A stretch of 64,000 nucleotides of DNA. It comes from Lutibacter sp. GTDB taxonomy: Bacteria; Bacteroidota; Bacteroidia; Flavobacteriales; Flavobacteriaceae. Position numbers and translations under genes: made by a program. Below are positions 18,266 through 26,492 of this stretch, piece by piece. The first letter of the stretch is position 1; every line of letters starts with the position of its first letter. Location: contig JAUXPH010000015.1 of the NCBI GenBank assembly GCA_030683995.1, positions 208,416 to 272,415 of the forward strand. Direction: 5' to 3'. The notes beneath the pieces were generated by a model, which was given only the letters and a program-made list of their open reading frames with translations, did no database searches and was not told the DNA's origin.

Positions 18266-18323
18266 ACGAAATTTGTTTTCTTTTCAACTTTAGTGTTTGA
18301 GCTTTAAACTTAATAAAGCTCAC

Positions 18324-18381
18324 CGCGCCGGCTGGCCCTATCGCTAAAAACAGCTACCAGCTGTTTTCTTAACGCTCTGTC
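18324..18381. repeat. Hairpin repeat H (CAGCT-ACC-AGCTG version)
   Basis: Conserved left flank CGCGCCGGCTGGCCCTATCGC, hairpin AACAGCT-ACC-AGCTGTT, right flank TTAACGCTCTGTCC. It is followed by a CCCTTCGGGGGCTAGGGGGCT repeat that also occurs at about 29331 and 61190. Confidence 0.85.
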
Positions 18382-18410
18382 CTCCCTTCGGGGGCTAGGG
18401 GGCTTTCAAC

Positions 18411-18468
18411 GCGCCGGCTGGCCCTATCGCTAAAAATGTTTACCAAACATTTTTTTAACGCTCTGTCC
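18411..18468. repeat. Hairpin repeat H (TGTTT-ACC-AAACA version)
   Basis: Same flanks as the copy 87 bp upstream, but with ATGTTT-ACC-AAACAT arms. Confidence 0.85.
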
Positions 18469-18484
18469 CGCAATGAAGGCGGAT

Positions 18485-18799
18485 TTAAGGGGCTTTATAT
18501 ATCGCAATGATAGATATCCACCCTTCAGATAAATCCTTCCAATATGGGTTTTCAATTTGTATCAGTGCTTCTTTTCTTTTGCGATTGCCTGCTTTTAATT
18601 GCTTTTCTCTTGCTATTGCCTGATTGATATTTTCAAATTCTTCAGAATAAACCAATTTATCGCAATTATAGCTAGCGGTAAAACCTTTGTGAATTTTAGT
18701 TTTGTGCTGATACACACGTTCTAATAAATTACTGGTTACCCCAATGTAAATAACGGTATTGTTTTTATTGGCCATAAAATAGATGTAGCTCTTTTTCAT
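18485..18799 (-). CDS. Small GIY-YIG nuclease-domain protein (copy 2)
   Basis: 104 aa. Nearly the same as copy 1 over its whole length (MKKSYIYFMANKNNTVIYIG, then SNLLERVYQHKTKIHKGF). About 13 extra C-terminal residues (ISIIAIYKAP) come from read-through into repeat sequence after the usual LSEGW end. Flanked on its 5' side by repeat R1 as in copy 1. Confidence 0.85.
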   Translation of the reverse strand: MKKSYIYFMANKNNTVIYIGVTSNLLERVYQHKTKIHKGFTASYNCDKLVYSEEFENINQAIAREKQLKAGNRKRKEALIQIENPYWKDLSEGWISIIAIYKAP

Positions 18800-18824
18800 A
18801 AAGGAAATTTACTTAATTTTTCCG

Positions 18825-19324
18825 ACATCAAAAGCCAGTAAAGATACTAAAATCCCGTCATTGCGAGGCGTTATTGAGCGAGAGCGAAAGAACAACGCGG
18901 CAACCTGCCCTGAACTACCGCAAAGCTAATGAGAATGCTTTTGCTTATTTATCGTTGCGTTTGTTTAATTCCGTTAGTTCTCAACAACTTTCTTATGAGA
19001 TTGCGTTAATTCGGGACAGGTTGCCGCAGTCGCCACGGCTTTTTAAGCCGTTGCTCCATCGCAATGACGAAATTTGTTTTCTTTTCAACTTTAGTGTTTG
19101 AGCTTTAAACTTAATAAAGCTAACCGCGCCGGCTGGCCCTATCGCTAAAAACAGCTACCAGCTGTTTTCTTAACGTTTCGCCCCACCCAGACCGCCGGGA
19201 TGTATTGCTAAAATATTGGCTTTTTAAGATGGCTCTTTGGGTTGCTGCTATGGCCATTATGATTGAAACTTCATTTTATGAGATCCTGAAACAAGTTCAG
19301 GATGACGTTATCAATATTTTACTT
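18825..19324. repeat. Repeat block: R1, GCAATGACG family and a third H hairpin
   Basis: R1 copy at about 18825-18985, then the GTTGCCGCAGTCGCC...GCAATGACG family. A further H copy (CAGCT-ACC-AGCTG) lies at 19125-19182, directly followed by ACCCAGACCGCCGGGATGTATTGC and the palindrome CCTGAAACAAGTTCAGGATGACG at about 19286-19308. No gene visible. Confidence 0.8.
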
Positions 19325-20464
19325 TTACTTCAAGAAAAAAGCATCCAGCGCAACTTTAATTCGGTCTCGGTCCTCGCTGGTGAGGTTGGAGCAGGAAGGA
19401 AGACAGAGTCCGTTTTGGAAAAGGGATTCGCTTATGGTTCCGCCGTAGTAGGGATCGTTTGCGAAAATGGGCTGCAGGTGCATAGGTTTCCATAATGGGC
19501 GACTTTCAATGTTTGCCGCATCCATCGCCAAACGGAGGTCTTCGCGTGTTTTTCCGCCGGTTTGTTCGGGGTTGACCAAGATGGCAGAGAGCCAGTGGTT
19601 TGAATAATAATCGGTATTGGGTTCGGAAAAAACGGTGACACCTTGGATGTCTTTGAAATAATTGACATAAAAATCGTGCATCGCCCTGCGCAATGTGACG
19701 TGTTCGTCCAGTACTTCCATTTGTCCGCGTCCGATGCCTGCCACGATATTGCTCATTCGGTAGTTGTAGCCAATTTCACTGTGTTGGTAGTGTGGTGCAT
19801 TGTCTCGTGATTGTGTGGCGAAGAACACCGCTTTGTCTTTAATTTCCCAGGTTTTTGCCACCAATGCCCCACCACCAGAAGTGGTGATGATTTTGTTGCC
19901 GTTAAAGGACAGTATGCCTATATCGCCAAAAGTGCCGCATTTTTGGTTTTTAAAGGTGCTTCCCAAAGCACTTGCGGCATCTTCAATTAAAAAAAGGCTG
20001 TATTTTTTTGCTATTGCCGCAATCTCATCCCATTTTGCAGGCATTCCGTAAGAATCGACCACAATGATGGCCTTTGGTTTTTTGCCTTTTGCGATGCGAT
20101 CAATAATCGCTACTTCCAGGGTTTTCGGACACATATTAAAAGTATCGGCTTCACTGTCGATAAAAACCGGTGTTGCCCCTTGGTATACAACAGGGTTTGC
20201 CGATGCTGAAAATGTGAAGGTTTGACACAAAACCTCATCGCCCTGGCTTACCCCTGCCAGTATCAACCCCAAATGAATGGCTGCCGTGCCTGAGCTAAGT
20301 GCTGCAACAAAATTGTTTTCACCCAAATAAATTTGCATCGTATTTTCAAACTCAGTTACATTCGGGCCCAATGGGGCTATCCAGTTGGAGTTGAATGCTT
20401 CTTGTATGTATTTTATTTCTTTGCCTGACATATGGGGGGATGACAGCCATATTTTTTTGTTCAT
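19325..20464 (-). CDS. DegT/DnrJ/EryC1-type sugar aminotransferase (PglE-like)
   Basis: 379 aa PLP enzyme of the nucleotide-sugar aminotransferase family. The N-terminal KIWLSSPHMSGKEIKYIQEAFNSNWIAPLGPN is typical of PglE-like UDP-4-amino-4,6-dideoxy sugar aminotransferases. PLP-binding lysine region: GILSFNGNKIITTSGGG. It would act on the product of the 15594-17513 dehydratase. The next bacillosamine-pathway gene, a PglD-type acetyltransferase, is not found; about 500 bp of repeats separate it from the sugar transferase gene. Confidence 0.88.
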   Translation of the reverse strand: MNKKIWLSSPHMSGKEIKYIQEAFNSNWIAPLGPNVTEFENTMQIYLGENNFVAALSSGTAAIHLGLILAGVSQGDEVLCQTFTFSASANPVVYQGATPVFIDSEADTFNMCPKTLEVAIIDRIAKGKKPKAIIVVDSYGMPAKWDEIAAIAKKYSLFLIEDAASALGSTFKNQKCGTFGDIGILSFNGNKIITTSGGGALVAKTWEIKDKAVFFATQSRDNAPHYQHSEIGYNYRMSNIVAGIGRGQMEVLDEHVTLRRAMHDFYVNYFKDIQGVTVFSEPNTDYYSNHWLSAILVNPEQTGGKTREDLRLAMDAANIESRPLWKPMHLQPIFANDPYYGGTISESLFQNGLCLPSCSNLTSEDRDRIKVALDAFFLK

Positions 20465-20962
20465 AGGGTGATATTCTAGTAGGTTATAAAATTAAGGATT
20501 TTTTACACACCCCTACCCCTCTCAAGAGGGGAATTTGAATTTGGTTAAATGATTTCTTTTTTCTTTCCCCGCTCTCTGGTGCTCGTTTGCAACGAGTACC
20601 TACTTAAATTGGCCCATAAAATGTAGCGTTTGTAACGCGGATAACTCCTTTGTGATATAAGGGTTTTGGACATATTGGTGGTTCGCAACAGGTTTCTTAG
20701 ATGATTTAGTTAGTTCACGACAGGTTGCCACAGTCGCTACGGCTTTTTAAGCCGTTTCCCTGCGCGCCAACTGGCTCGATCGCTAAAAACAGCCACTCCA
20801 GAACCGCCGGCTTGTATCTGCCCAACATCTCGCCCATAACTGTCGCTATGTCGTGTTAAAAACATCCACTGCATGTTTTCTTTACGCTTGAACCTCTTTA
20901 CGCTCCGTCCCGCAATGACGGGGATTTTTAAGGAACTTTACAGTAGGGCAATGACGGGGGTT
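20465..20962. repeat. Gap of dispersed repeats including decayed H hairpins
   Basis: ACACACCCCTACCCCTCTCAAGAGGGG (as at about 10580), the TGGTGCTCGTTTGCAACGAG palindrome and the GTTAGTTCACGACAGGTTGCC family. A truncated H element (20762-20798) and an expanded H-like one (about 20855-20893) follow. No coding remnant recognised. Confidence 0.7.
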
Positions 20963-21532
20963 TCAAGGGGCTTTGCGGAGCAGAGACATTGCCGTTTTCC
21001 AAATAATTTTAAGATCCCCAAAAAAGCTGTGGTTGTGGTAATATTCTAAGTTTAATGTTACTTTGTCGGGAAAGAGGATGGTGTTGTTGTAGTGCAAGGG
21101 ATTTTGCTGCTGAGCCAATAAGGCTTCTTCGTTGGCGTATTTTAAGGTGGCCAAACTTGTAAGTCCGGGTTTTAGTTCTAGAATTTTGCGGTGTTCTCCT
21201 TGTAATTTGTCGTAATAGCCCGGTACATCTGGGCGGGGGCCAACGACACTCATGTTGCCGATGAGGACATTGAACAGTTGCGGTAATTCATCTATTTTGG
21301 TTTTGCGGATGAAATTGCCAAAACGGGTAATGGTTTTTACGCCGTTAATCGCTTTCATAGACTTTAGCTTGTATATGTTAAACGGTTTCCCGAATTGGCC
21401 TATTCTTTTTTGGATGAAAAGTCCGTTGGATCTGGTGTCTATGGAGGAAAGTAGCCAGCATAAAATGATGAGCCAGCCCAATAATAAGAGGCCGGTAATG
21501 GAGAAGATGATGTCGAAGAGTCTTTTAGACAA
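20963..21532 (-). CDS. Initiating sugar transferase (polyprenyl-phosphate phosphoglycosyl transferase, PglC-like)
   Basis: 189 aa. One N-terminal membrane helix ([23 protein letters not shown]), then [44 protein letters not shown] (catalytic region of bacterial sugar transferases). The small size matches PglC-type enzymes that transfer a sugar-1-phosphate from a UDP-sugar to undecaprenyl phosphate. Paired with the PglF/PglE-like genes it probably starts a bacillosamine-type glycan. A second transferase of this superfamily lies at 24239-24790. Confidence 0.9.
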   Translation of the reverse strand: MSKRLFDIIFSITGLLLLGWLIILCWLLSSIDTRSNGLFIQKRIGQFGKPFNIYKLKSMKAINGVKTITRFGNFIRKTKIDELPQLFNVLIGNMSVVGPRPDVPGYYDKLQGEHRKILELKPGLTSLATLKYANEEALLAQQQNPLHYNNTILFPDKVTLNLEYYHNHSFFGDLKIIWKTAMSLLRKAP

Positions 21533-21601
21533 TTTGTTGCTGGTTAATATATTTATTCTTTTAATTGTTGAAGCGTTGAATTATTTAATTGACCCATTTT
21601 T

Positions 21602-21949
21602 TTATTCCAAATCCATTAGAATGGCAATATTTTCTTTGATTTTATCAATTAATTCAGTTGGGAGGTTCCCTACTTTTTTCACCAAACGCTTATTGTCAAT
21701 GGCCCTGATTTGATCAATCATCACATCACAATTTTCCTGCAAATTTGCTGTACCTTTTTTGAGATGTACCCTTAAAATATCCGATTCCTTTTGAACATTT
21801 GTTGTAATTGGACATACAATGGTTGATGGATGCGGTATACAATTCAGCAAGTTCGTTTGAATCACTAAAACGGGTCTTGTTTTACCTGCTTCCGTTCCAA
21901 TTTGCGGATTTAAATCCGCTATCCAAATTTCGTACTGGTTAATTGTCAT
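21602..21949 (-). CDS. MazF/PemK-type endoribonuclease toxin
   Basis: 115 aa from ATG 21949 ([16 protein letters not shown]); the track start at TTG 21964 is less likely. MazF signatures: [44 protein letters not shown]. Predicted to cleave mRNA when freed from its antitoxin. Overlaps the antitoxin gene by 11 nt, so it is translationally coupled, antitoxin first. Confidence 0.9.
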   Translation of the reverse strand: MTINQYEIWIADLNPQIGTEAGKTRPVLVIQTNLLNCIPHPSTIVCPITTNVQKESDILRVHLKKGTANLQENCDVMIDQIRAIDNKRLVKKVGNLPTELIDKIKENIAILMDLE

Positions 21950-22169
21950 CGCCAATATTTTCAAAATCTTTAAGTACCTTCAAGGAATCCTCGCGCACTA
22001 AAACGGACTCTGTTTTTAATTTTTTTTCCAAAAGCTGTCTCTTTTGCACTTTATTATAATAGGCAATGGCTTCATTGATATACCTGTTCCTCGGCATTTT
22101 GGTGCCTGAAAGAATTTTTTCGGTTTCTCCAAATATGGAATCGTCTATTTTAAGGGATACTGTTTTCAT
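21939..22169 (-). CDS. Ribbon-helix-helix antitoxin of the MazF module
   Basis: 76 aa. The N-terminal MKTVSLKIDDSIFGETEKIL looks like an RHH DNA-binding strand-helix; the acidic C-terminus ([12 protein letters not shown]) would neutralise the toxin. Upstream DNA is a 176-bp tandem duplication whose copies both end at an ATG. Confidence 0.85.
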   Translation of the reverse strand: MKTVSLKIDDSIFGETEKILSGTKMPRNRYINEAIAYYNKVQKRQLLEKKLKTESVLVREDSLKVLKDFENIGDDN

Positions 22170-22558
22170 TTGTAATTTTTTATTGTTTTTTATTTGTCAA
22201 ATGGAATGCCCAGAATCTTTTTTTTTCTGTTAAATTATTTTGTTGCAGGCATTTCATCTGTTATCATTTTATTTTTTAGCGGGAACAGATGCCGTTCGCC
22301 ATTAATAATTCTTTTATATGTCAAATTTTGATATGCTCGGTTCATTTGTTATCATTTATTGTTTTTTATTTGTCAAATGGAATGCCTAGCATCTTTCTTT
22401 TTTCTTTTAGATTATTTTGTTGCAGGCATTTCATCTGTTATCATTTTATTTTTTATTGGTAACAGCTGCTGCCTGCCTGCCGGACAGGCAGGCCTGCTTG
22501 CCGCAGGCAGGTTCTCCATTAATCATTCTTTTATATGTCAAATTTTGTTAGGCTCGGT
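22165..22558. repeat. 176-bp tandem duplication upstream of the antitoxin gene
   Basis: Copy 1 about 22165-22340, copy 2 about 22341-22558. Shared blocks include ATTTGTCAAATGGAATGCC, TTGTTGCAGGCATTTCATC and TTTTATATGTCAAATTTTG. Copy 2 is longer because of a 40-nt GC-rich palindromic insertion at 22471-22510. Confidence 0.85.
22471..22510. mobile_element. 40-nt GC-rich palindromic insertion
   Basis: GCCTGCCTGCCGGACAGGCA followed by GGCCTGCTTGCCGCAGGCAG interrupts copy 2 of the tandem duplication between AACAGCTGCT and GTTCTCCATT. Copy 1 has no such sequence at the corresponding place. Much richer in G+C than its surroundings. Confidence 0.75.
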
Positions 22559-22676
22559 TCATATTTATAAATTATATACCAAAGATATATCATTTTAGTA
22601 TATCCTAAATTAAAAATATTGTTAAAATTATTGCTTAATTGTTTTTGGGGTGATTATTTGTATATTTAGATTTAAG

Positions 22677-23032
22677 AGGGGTCAGCTTGCTCCGGAATAC
22701 GCACTTCCAGGAAAAATTCCGTTTCTCAATTTTTATTAAACATCACTTTGCATATACAGTTTGATTTACAAATAGCGGCTTCATAAAATCGCTTAATTTT
22801 GTAAGGACTGGGATTTGAAAAATATTCATATTGCATATTCTATTGTGCAATTTGATACAAAAAACGCCTGTTCTAATATGCTTTTTAAATTGTTTACAGG
22901 AGGAACAATCGGTACAAATTGTGCCAGTAATAACGGTTTGAATTGTGCCACTTTAATAGATTAAGCATAAACTGCCTTGTGGCAAAAGCGCTGATTTTTT
23001 TCTTTGAGGGGGTCAGTATGCTCGGGAATAGC
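22677..23032. other. Possible remnant of an IS21-like element end
   Basis: Two related motifs, GGGTCAGCTTGCTCCGGAATA (about 22679) and GGGTCAGTATGCTCGGGAATA (about 23011), plus GTACAAATTGTGCCAGTAA and AATTGTGCCACTTTAA between them. Multiple terminal repeats of this style are found near IS21-family ends in Bacteroidota as I recall. No transposase coding sequence remains. Low confidence. Confidence 0.3.
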
Positions 23033-23549
23033 AATCAAGTCTGTAATTTGATTTGATGAACCCATTATGCGAATTTATAGGATGTTTGGTTCACGAAAAC
23101 ATAAAAACCTGCGGCATAAACAAATTCAAAGAGTGCTGAATTGTTGTCATTCATCTCCGATAGTCGGAATGAAGGGTTGACTTATGATAAGCTAATAATA
23201 GAGAAAATGAGATTTTATCTATAAGAGCCGCGTTGCAAACGCTTTGCTTTATTCACACAAGTAAGTAGGTACTCGTTGCAAACGAGCACCAGATTGGTAA
23301 GTAGGTACTCGTTGCAAACGAGCACCAGATTGGTCTTTTTCTGTAAAATAAGCTCATTTTGCCTTGCGCCGACCATAATGATTAAACTTCATTTTATGAG
23401 ATCCTGAAACAAGTTCAGGATGACGTTTTCAATATTTTACTACGAAAAAAATCATAGGACGGGCTTCTTTGATTTGGGTTTAAATTATGTTTAAAACTTA
23501 TTTTGTTACTTTATACTTTTCCAATCCAACATTAGGGGCTTTTATGAGG
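23033..23549. repeat. Non-coding stretch with palindromic repeats
   Basis: Contains two direct copies of GTAGGTACTCGTTGCAAACGAGCACCAGATTGGT (about 23267 and 23300, each with the CTCGTTGCAAACGAG palindrome), and ATCCTGAAACAAGTTCAGGATGACG with the TTCAATATTTTAC tail near 23400-23440. No ORF of interest. Confidence 0.65.
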
Positions 23550-23693
23550 CCTAATGCGTAACGCCTTTACTGCCCAGTACCCGCGTAAATGTAAGCACCA
23601 AAATTTTTAGGTCGAATAAAAATGATTTTCTATCGAGATATTCTTTTTCGTAGGCCACTTTATCTTCCAGTGACAATTCGTCCCTTGGACGTT
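23550..23693 (-). pseudogene. 3' fragment of a duplicated sugar transferase gene
   Basis: Reads RDELSLEDKVAYEKEYLDRKSFLFDLKILV...GVTH then stop, matching the last ~46 residues of the intact transferase at 24239-24790 with only a few substitutions. The similarity begins abruptly at the RDELS motif where repeat sequence takes over. A truncated duplicate, not expressed as a full enzyme. Confidence 0.9.
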
Positions 23694-24238
23694 GCAAGCT
23701 TTCTCTGGTGCTCGTTTGCAACGAGTACCTACTTAAATTGGCCTATAAAATTTAGCGTTTGTAACGCGGATAACGCATTCTCGATGTAAGGGTTAGGGAC
23801 ATTTTGGTGGTTCACAACAACTTATTTAGAAGATTTAGTTAGTTCTTGACAGGTTGCCGCAGTCGAATCGTTTTTTCTGTCCGTTTCTCCATCGCAATGA
23901 CGGGGATAGTTATGTTGTTTTACGTTAGCTGGATATTTGGATTTTTTTAGTTTATTCTTTTTCTTTTTTGCATCGCCCAAAAAAGAAACAAAAAAGTCTA
24001 GTCTGATGATCTTTTTCTGTAAAATTATTGAATTTTTATATCCACATCACCCAGACCGCCGAGATGTGTCGTTAAAATATTAGCTTTTTAAGTCGGCTCT
24101 TTGGGTTGCTCCATCATCCAACGCCAAAAATTTCAATATTTCACAACGAAAAACATCATATGACGGTTTCTTTGCTATGGGGTTAAATTATGTATGGACG
24201 TACATTTTTAACTTTTAACTTTTAACTTTTGACTTTTT
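23694..24238. repeat. Dispersed repeats between the sugar transferase fragment and the intact copy
   Basis: TGGTGCTCGTTTGCAACGAG palindrome, GACAGGTTGCCGCAGTCG...CGCAATGACGGGG family, AAAAAAGTCTAGTCTGATGATCTTTTTCTG, ACCCAGACCGCCGAGATGTGTCG and a short TTTTAACTTTTAACTTTTGAC tract just before the gene end. Confidence 0.7.
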
Positions 24239-24790
24239 TTAATGCGTAACGCCTTTACTTCCCAATACCCGCATAAATGTCAGCACTAAAATTTTTAGGT
24301 CGAATAAAAATGATTTTCTTTCGAGATATTCTTTTTCATAGGCTACTTTATCTTCCAGTGACAATTCGTCCCTTCCGTTGATTTGCGCCCATCCCGTGAT
24401 GCCGGGTTTTAGCTTGTGCACGCCTGCCGCAACGCGCAACGCCATTAAATCGTCCTGATTGTACAATGCGGGACGCGGACCCACAAAAACCATTTCTCCT
24501 TTTACAATATTGATTAGATTGGGCAATTCATCGAAACTTAATTTGCGCAATATGCGTCCGATTTTAAGCACATATTGTTCCGGATTGGTTAACAAATGCG
24601 TGGCCACATTGGGGGTGTTTTTTTTCATACTGCGAAACTTGTATATGTTGAAAAACGTATAGTTGACCCCAACCCTGTTCTGCTTAAAAAAAACAGGAAA
24701 GCCGTCTTCAAAAAATATGAGCAATGCCACCATAAGAAAAATTGGGGAAAGCAACAGGAGCATGATGAGTGAAAGTAATCTGTTTAACAT
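24239..24790 (-). CDS. Initiating sugar transferase (WbaP/WcaJ C-terminal domain type)
   Basis: 183 aa. N-terminal membrane helix (MLNRLLSLIMLLLLSPIFLMVALL), then KQNRVGVNYTFFNIYKFRSM, LRKLSFDELPNLINIVKGEMVFVGPRPAL and the HKLKPGITGWAQINGRDEL block. Loads a hexose- or HexNAc-1-phosphate onto undecaprenyl phosphate, the first step of the O-unit made by the genes upstream (29-55 kb). In related fnl-type clusters such a transferase follows the epimerase gene; here an ATPase, TA modules and repeats have come between. Confidence 0.92.
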   Translation of the reverse strand: MLNRLLSLIMLLLLSPIFLMVALLIFFEDGFPVFFKQNRVGVNYTFFNIYKFRSMKKNTPNVATHLLTNPEQYVLKIGRILRKLSFDELPNLINIVKGEMVFVGPRPALYNQDDLMALRVAAGVHKLKPGITGWAQINGRDELSLEDKVAYEKEYLERKSFLFDLKILVLTFMRVLGSKGVTH

Positions 24791-24946
24791 TGTTTATTCG
24801 TTGATTTGTTGCCCTTCGACCCGATAGCTATCGGGTGCGCTCAGGGTGACGGTTTAATTGTTTATTTATTTATTTAATCGTGTGTTCGTTCAGAAACTGT
24901 TTTTATTTGCTTAAATGGTTTTTTCCCTATTAAGCAAACAAATCTA

Positions 24947-26089
24947 TTAAATAATCTCACCTTCCCATAGCTTTTTTAAAAATTGTTCCCACGGCAAAAC
25001 AGTGATATTCCCAATGACTCGCGCTATTGGGTCATTACTGACAATAATTAATTTCTTCACCGTATATTCTTCTGAAAAACTACTTAATCCTTTCAAATGA
25101 CGCGTTTGAACATTGTTTGTTCCCTTTACTTCAATAGCAACTTCATGGTCCCCTAAAATAAAGTCCACTTCTATTTGAGAGGTTGTTCGCCAATATGAAA
25201 TTGCATAATCAAGGTCTGAATATTTACTGTGTGCATACAGCTCCTGGTAAATAAAGTGCTCAAATGCGCTTCCAAATGCTTCACTGCCCACTTCAATCCT
25301 TCCTCTTTTAAGCAGATAATTGGCAATGCCAACATCAAAATAATAAAACTTTGGCGCCAGAATGACTCTGCGCTTGGGTTTCTTTTGAAATGAAGGAAGG
25401 AAACGACCAATTAATGTATCTTCCAGAATTTGGAAATACTCCTTCACAGTCGTTGAGCTTACCCCGCATTCAGAAGCAATATTGGTATAGTTTACCATTT
25501 CTCCATTAGAAAAAGCCGCTGCTTCCAAAAATTTTGTGAATGCACTGATATTTCTAATTTTTGCTTCCGCAATAATCTCGTCTCTTAAGTAACTTCCCAG
25601 GTATGCAGAAATTAATTTTTTTGAATTATCAGCCAAATAATGTCTTGGAAGCAATCCATTGCTCAATGCCCTCTGCAAATCAAACTCGGGAATTTCTGCA
25701 TAAATTAGCGGATAAAGTTCATATCTCAACGCTCTGCCTCCTAATAAATTAGCTCCTGAACGAATAATTTTCCTCGGACTGGATCCACTCAATATAAAAC
25801 GTGTTTGATGATTTACGATGAGCCAATGAATCTCATCAAGCAATGCCGGGATTTTCTGAATTTCATCAACAATCACTATATCCTCATTGGATGTTGCTAA
25901 AATTGCTTCCCTAAATTGCGCAGGATTCTTTTGATACCGCTCAAACACATCCGATTTTAATAAATCAAACCAAATTGCCTTTGGAAACAGCATTTTTAAC
26001 AAGGTGCTTTTTCCCGTTTGGCGTGCCCCCCATAAAAAAAGACTTTCATTACCGGATCCTTCAAGTATTTGTTTTCGAAGAAACATCAT
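24947..26089 (-). CDS. AAA-type ATPase with DUF4143 (restriction-like) C-terminal domain
   Basis: 380 aa. Walker A GARQTGKST near residue 21, Walker B IVIVDEIQKIP near 72, then a sensor-like RFILSGSSPRK. The C-terminal DUF4143 part contains a PD-(D/E)XK-like core (QIEVDFILGDHEVAIEVKG). Function of the family is uncertain. A single gene inserted between the sugar transferase and the rest of the polysaccharide cluster, suggesting accessory cargo. A TATATTTG box lies at 26160-26167. Confidence 0.88.
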   Translation of the reverse strand: MMFLRKQILEGSGNESLFLWGARQTGKSTLLKMLFPKAIWFDLLKSDVFERYQKNPAQFREAILATSNEDIVIVDEIQKIPALLDEIHWLIVNHQTRFILSGSSPRKIIRSGANLLGGRALRYELYPLIYAEIPEFDLQRALSNGLLPRHYLADNSKKLISAYLGSYLRDEIIAEAKIRNISAFTKFLEAAAFSNGEMVNYTNIASECGVSSTTVKEYFQILEDTLIGRFLPSFQKKPKRRVILAPKFYYFDVGIANYLLKRGRIEVGSEAFGSAFEHFIYQELYAHSKYSDLDYAISYWRTTSQIEVDFILGDHEVAIEVKGTNNVQTRHLKGLSSFSEEYTVKKLIIVSNDPIARVIGNITVLPWEQFLKKLWEGEII

Positions 26090-26159
26090 TTCAGTTTAAA
26101 GTTCATAAAATTATGATAATTAAAACAAGCACTTGTAAATGTCGTGATAATTTCAAGTA

Positions 26160-26167
26160 CAAATATA
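26160..26167 (-). promoter_or_regulatory. Putative -7 box (TATATTTG) of the DUF4143 ATPase gene
   Basis: TAnnTTTG match about 70 nt upstream of ATG 26089; no good -33 element. An ACTTG...CAAGT inverted repeat (about 26131-26159) lies just downstream in the leader. Confidence 0.35.
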
Positions 26168-26492
26168 AAAAATAATTTTGGATTTTTTCTTTTATTAAAT
26201 GAAGGGTGTGTTCTCGGCTATTTCTTATTCTTTTGATTCTCAGCAATGAGGGGTTTTATTGACCATAAAATAGATGTCGCTCCCCGGTCTCTGGTGCTCG
26301 TTTGCAACGAGTACCTAATAAATTGGCCTATAAAATGTAGCGTTTGTAACGCGGATAAGGCATTTTCAATGTAAGGGTTAAGTGACATTTTGGTGGTGTA
26401 CAACAACTTTCTTAGAAGATTTAGTTAGTTCTTGACAGGTTGCCACAGTTGAAACGTGTTCTTTACTTTTTTGCATCGCCCAAAAAAGAAAT

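Noticed and set aside
18874-19101. 75-aa plus-strand ORF starting MSESERTTRQPALN
   Set aside because: Reading frame through repeat R1; the same sequence occurs at non-coding copies near 12130 and 27810.
22359-22598. 79-aa plus-strand ORF containing CCLPAGQAGLLAAGRF
   Set aside because: Translation of the GC-rich palindromic insert and the tandem duplication.
26218-26406. 62-aa minus-strand ORF
   Set aside because: Covers dispersed GCAACGAG/GCGTTTGTAACGCG repeats only.
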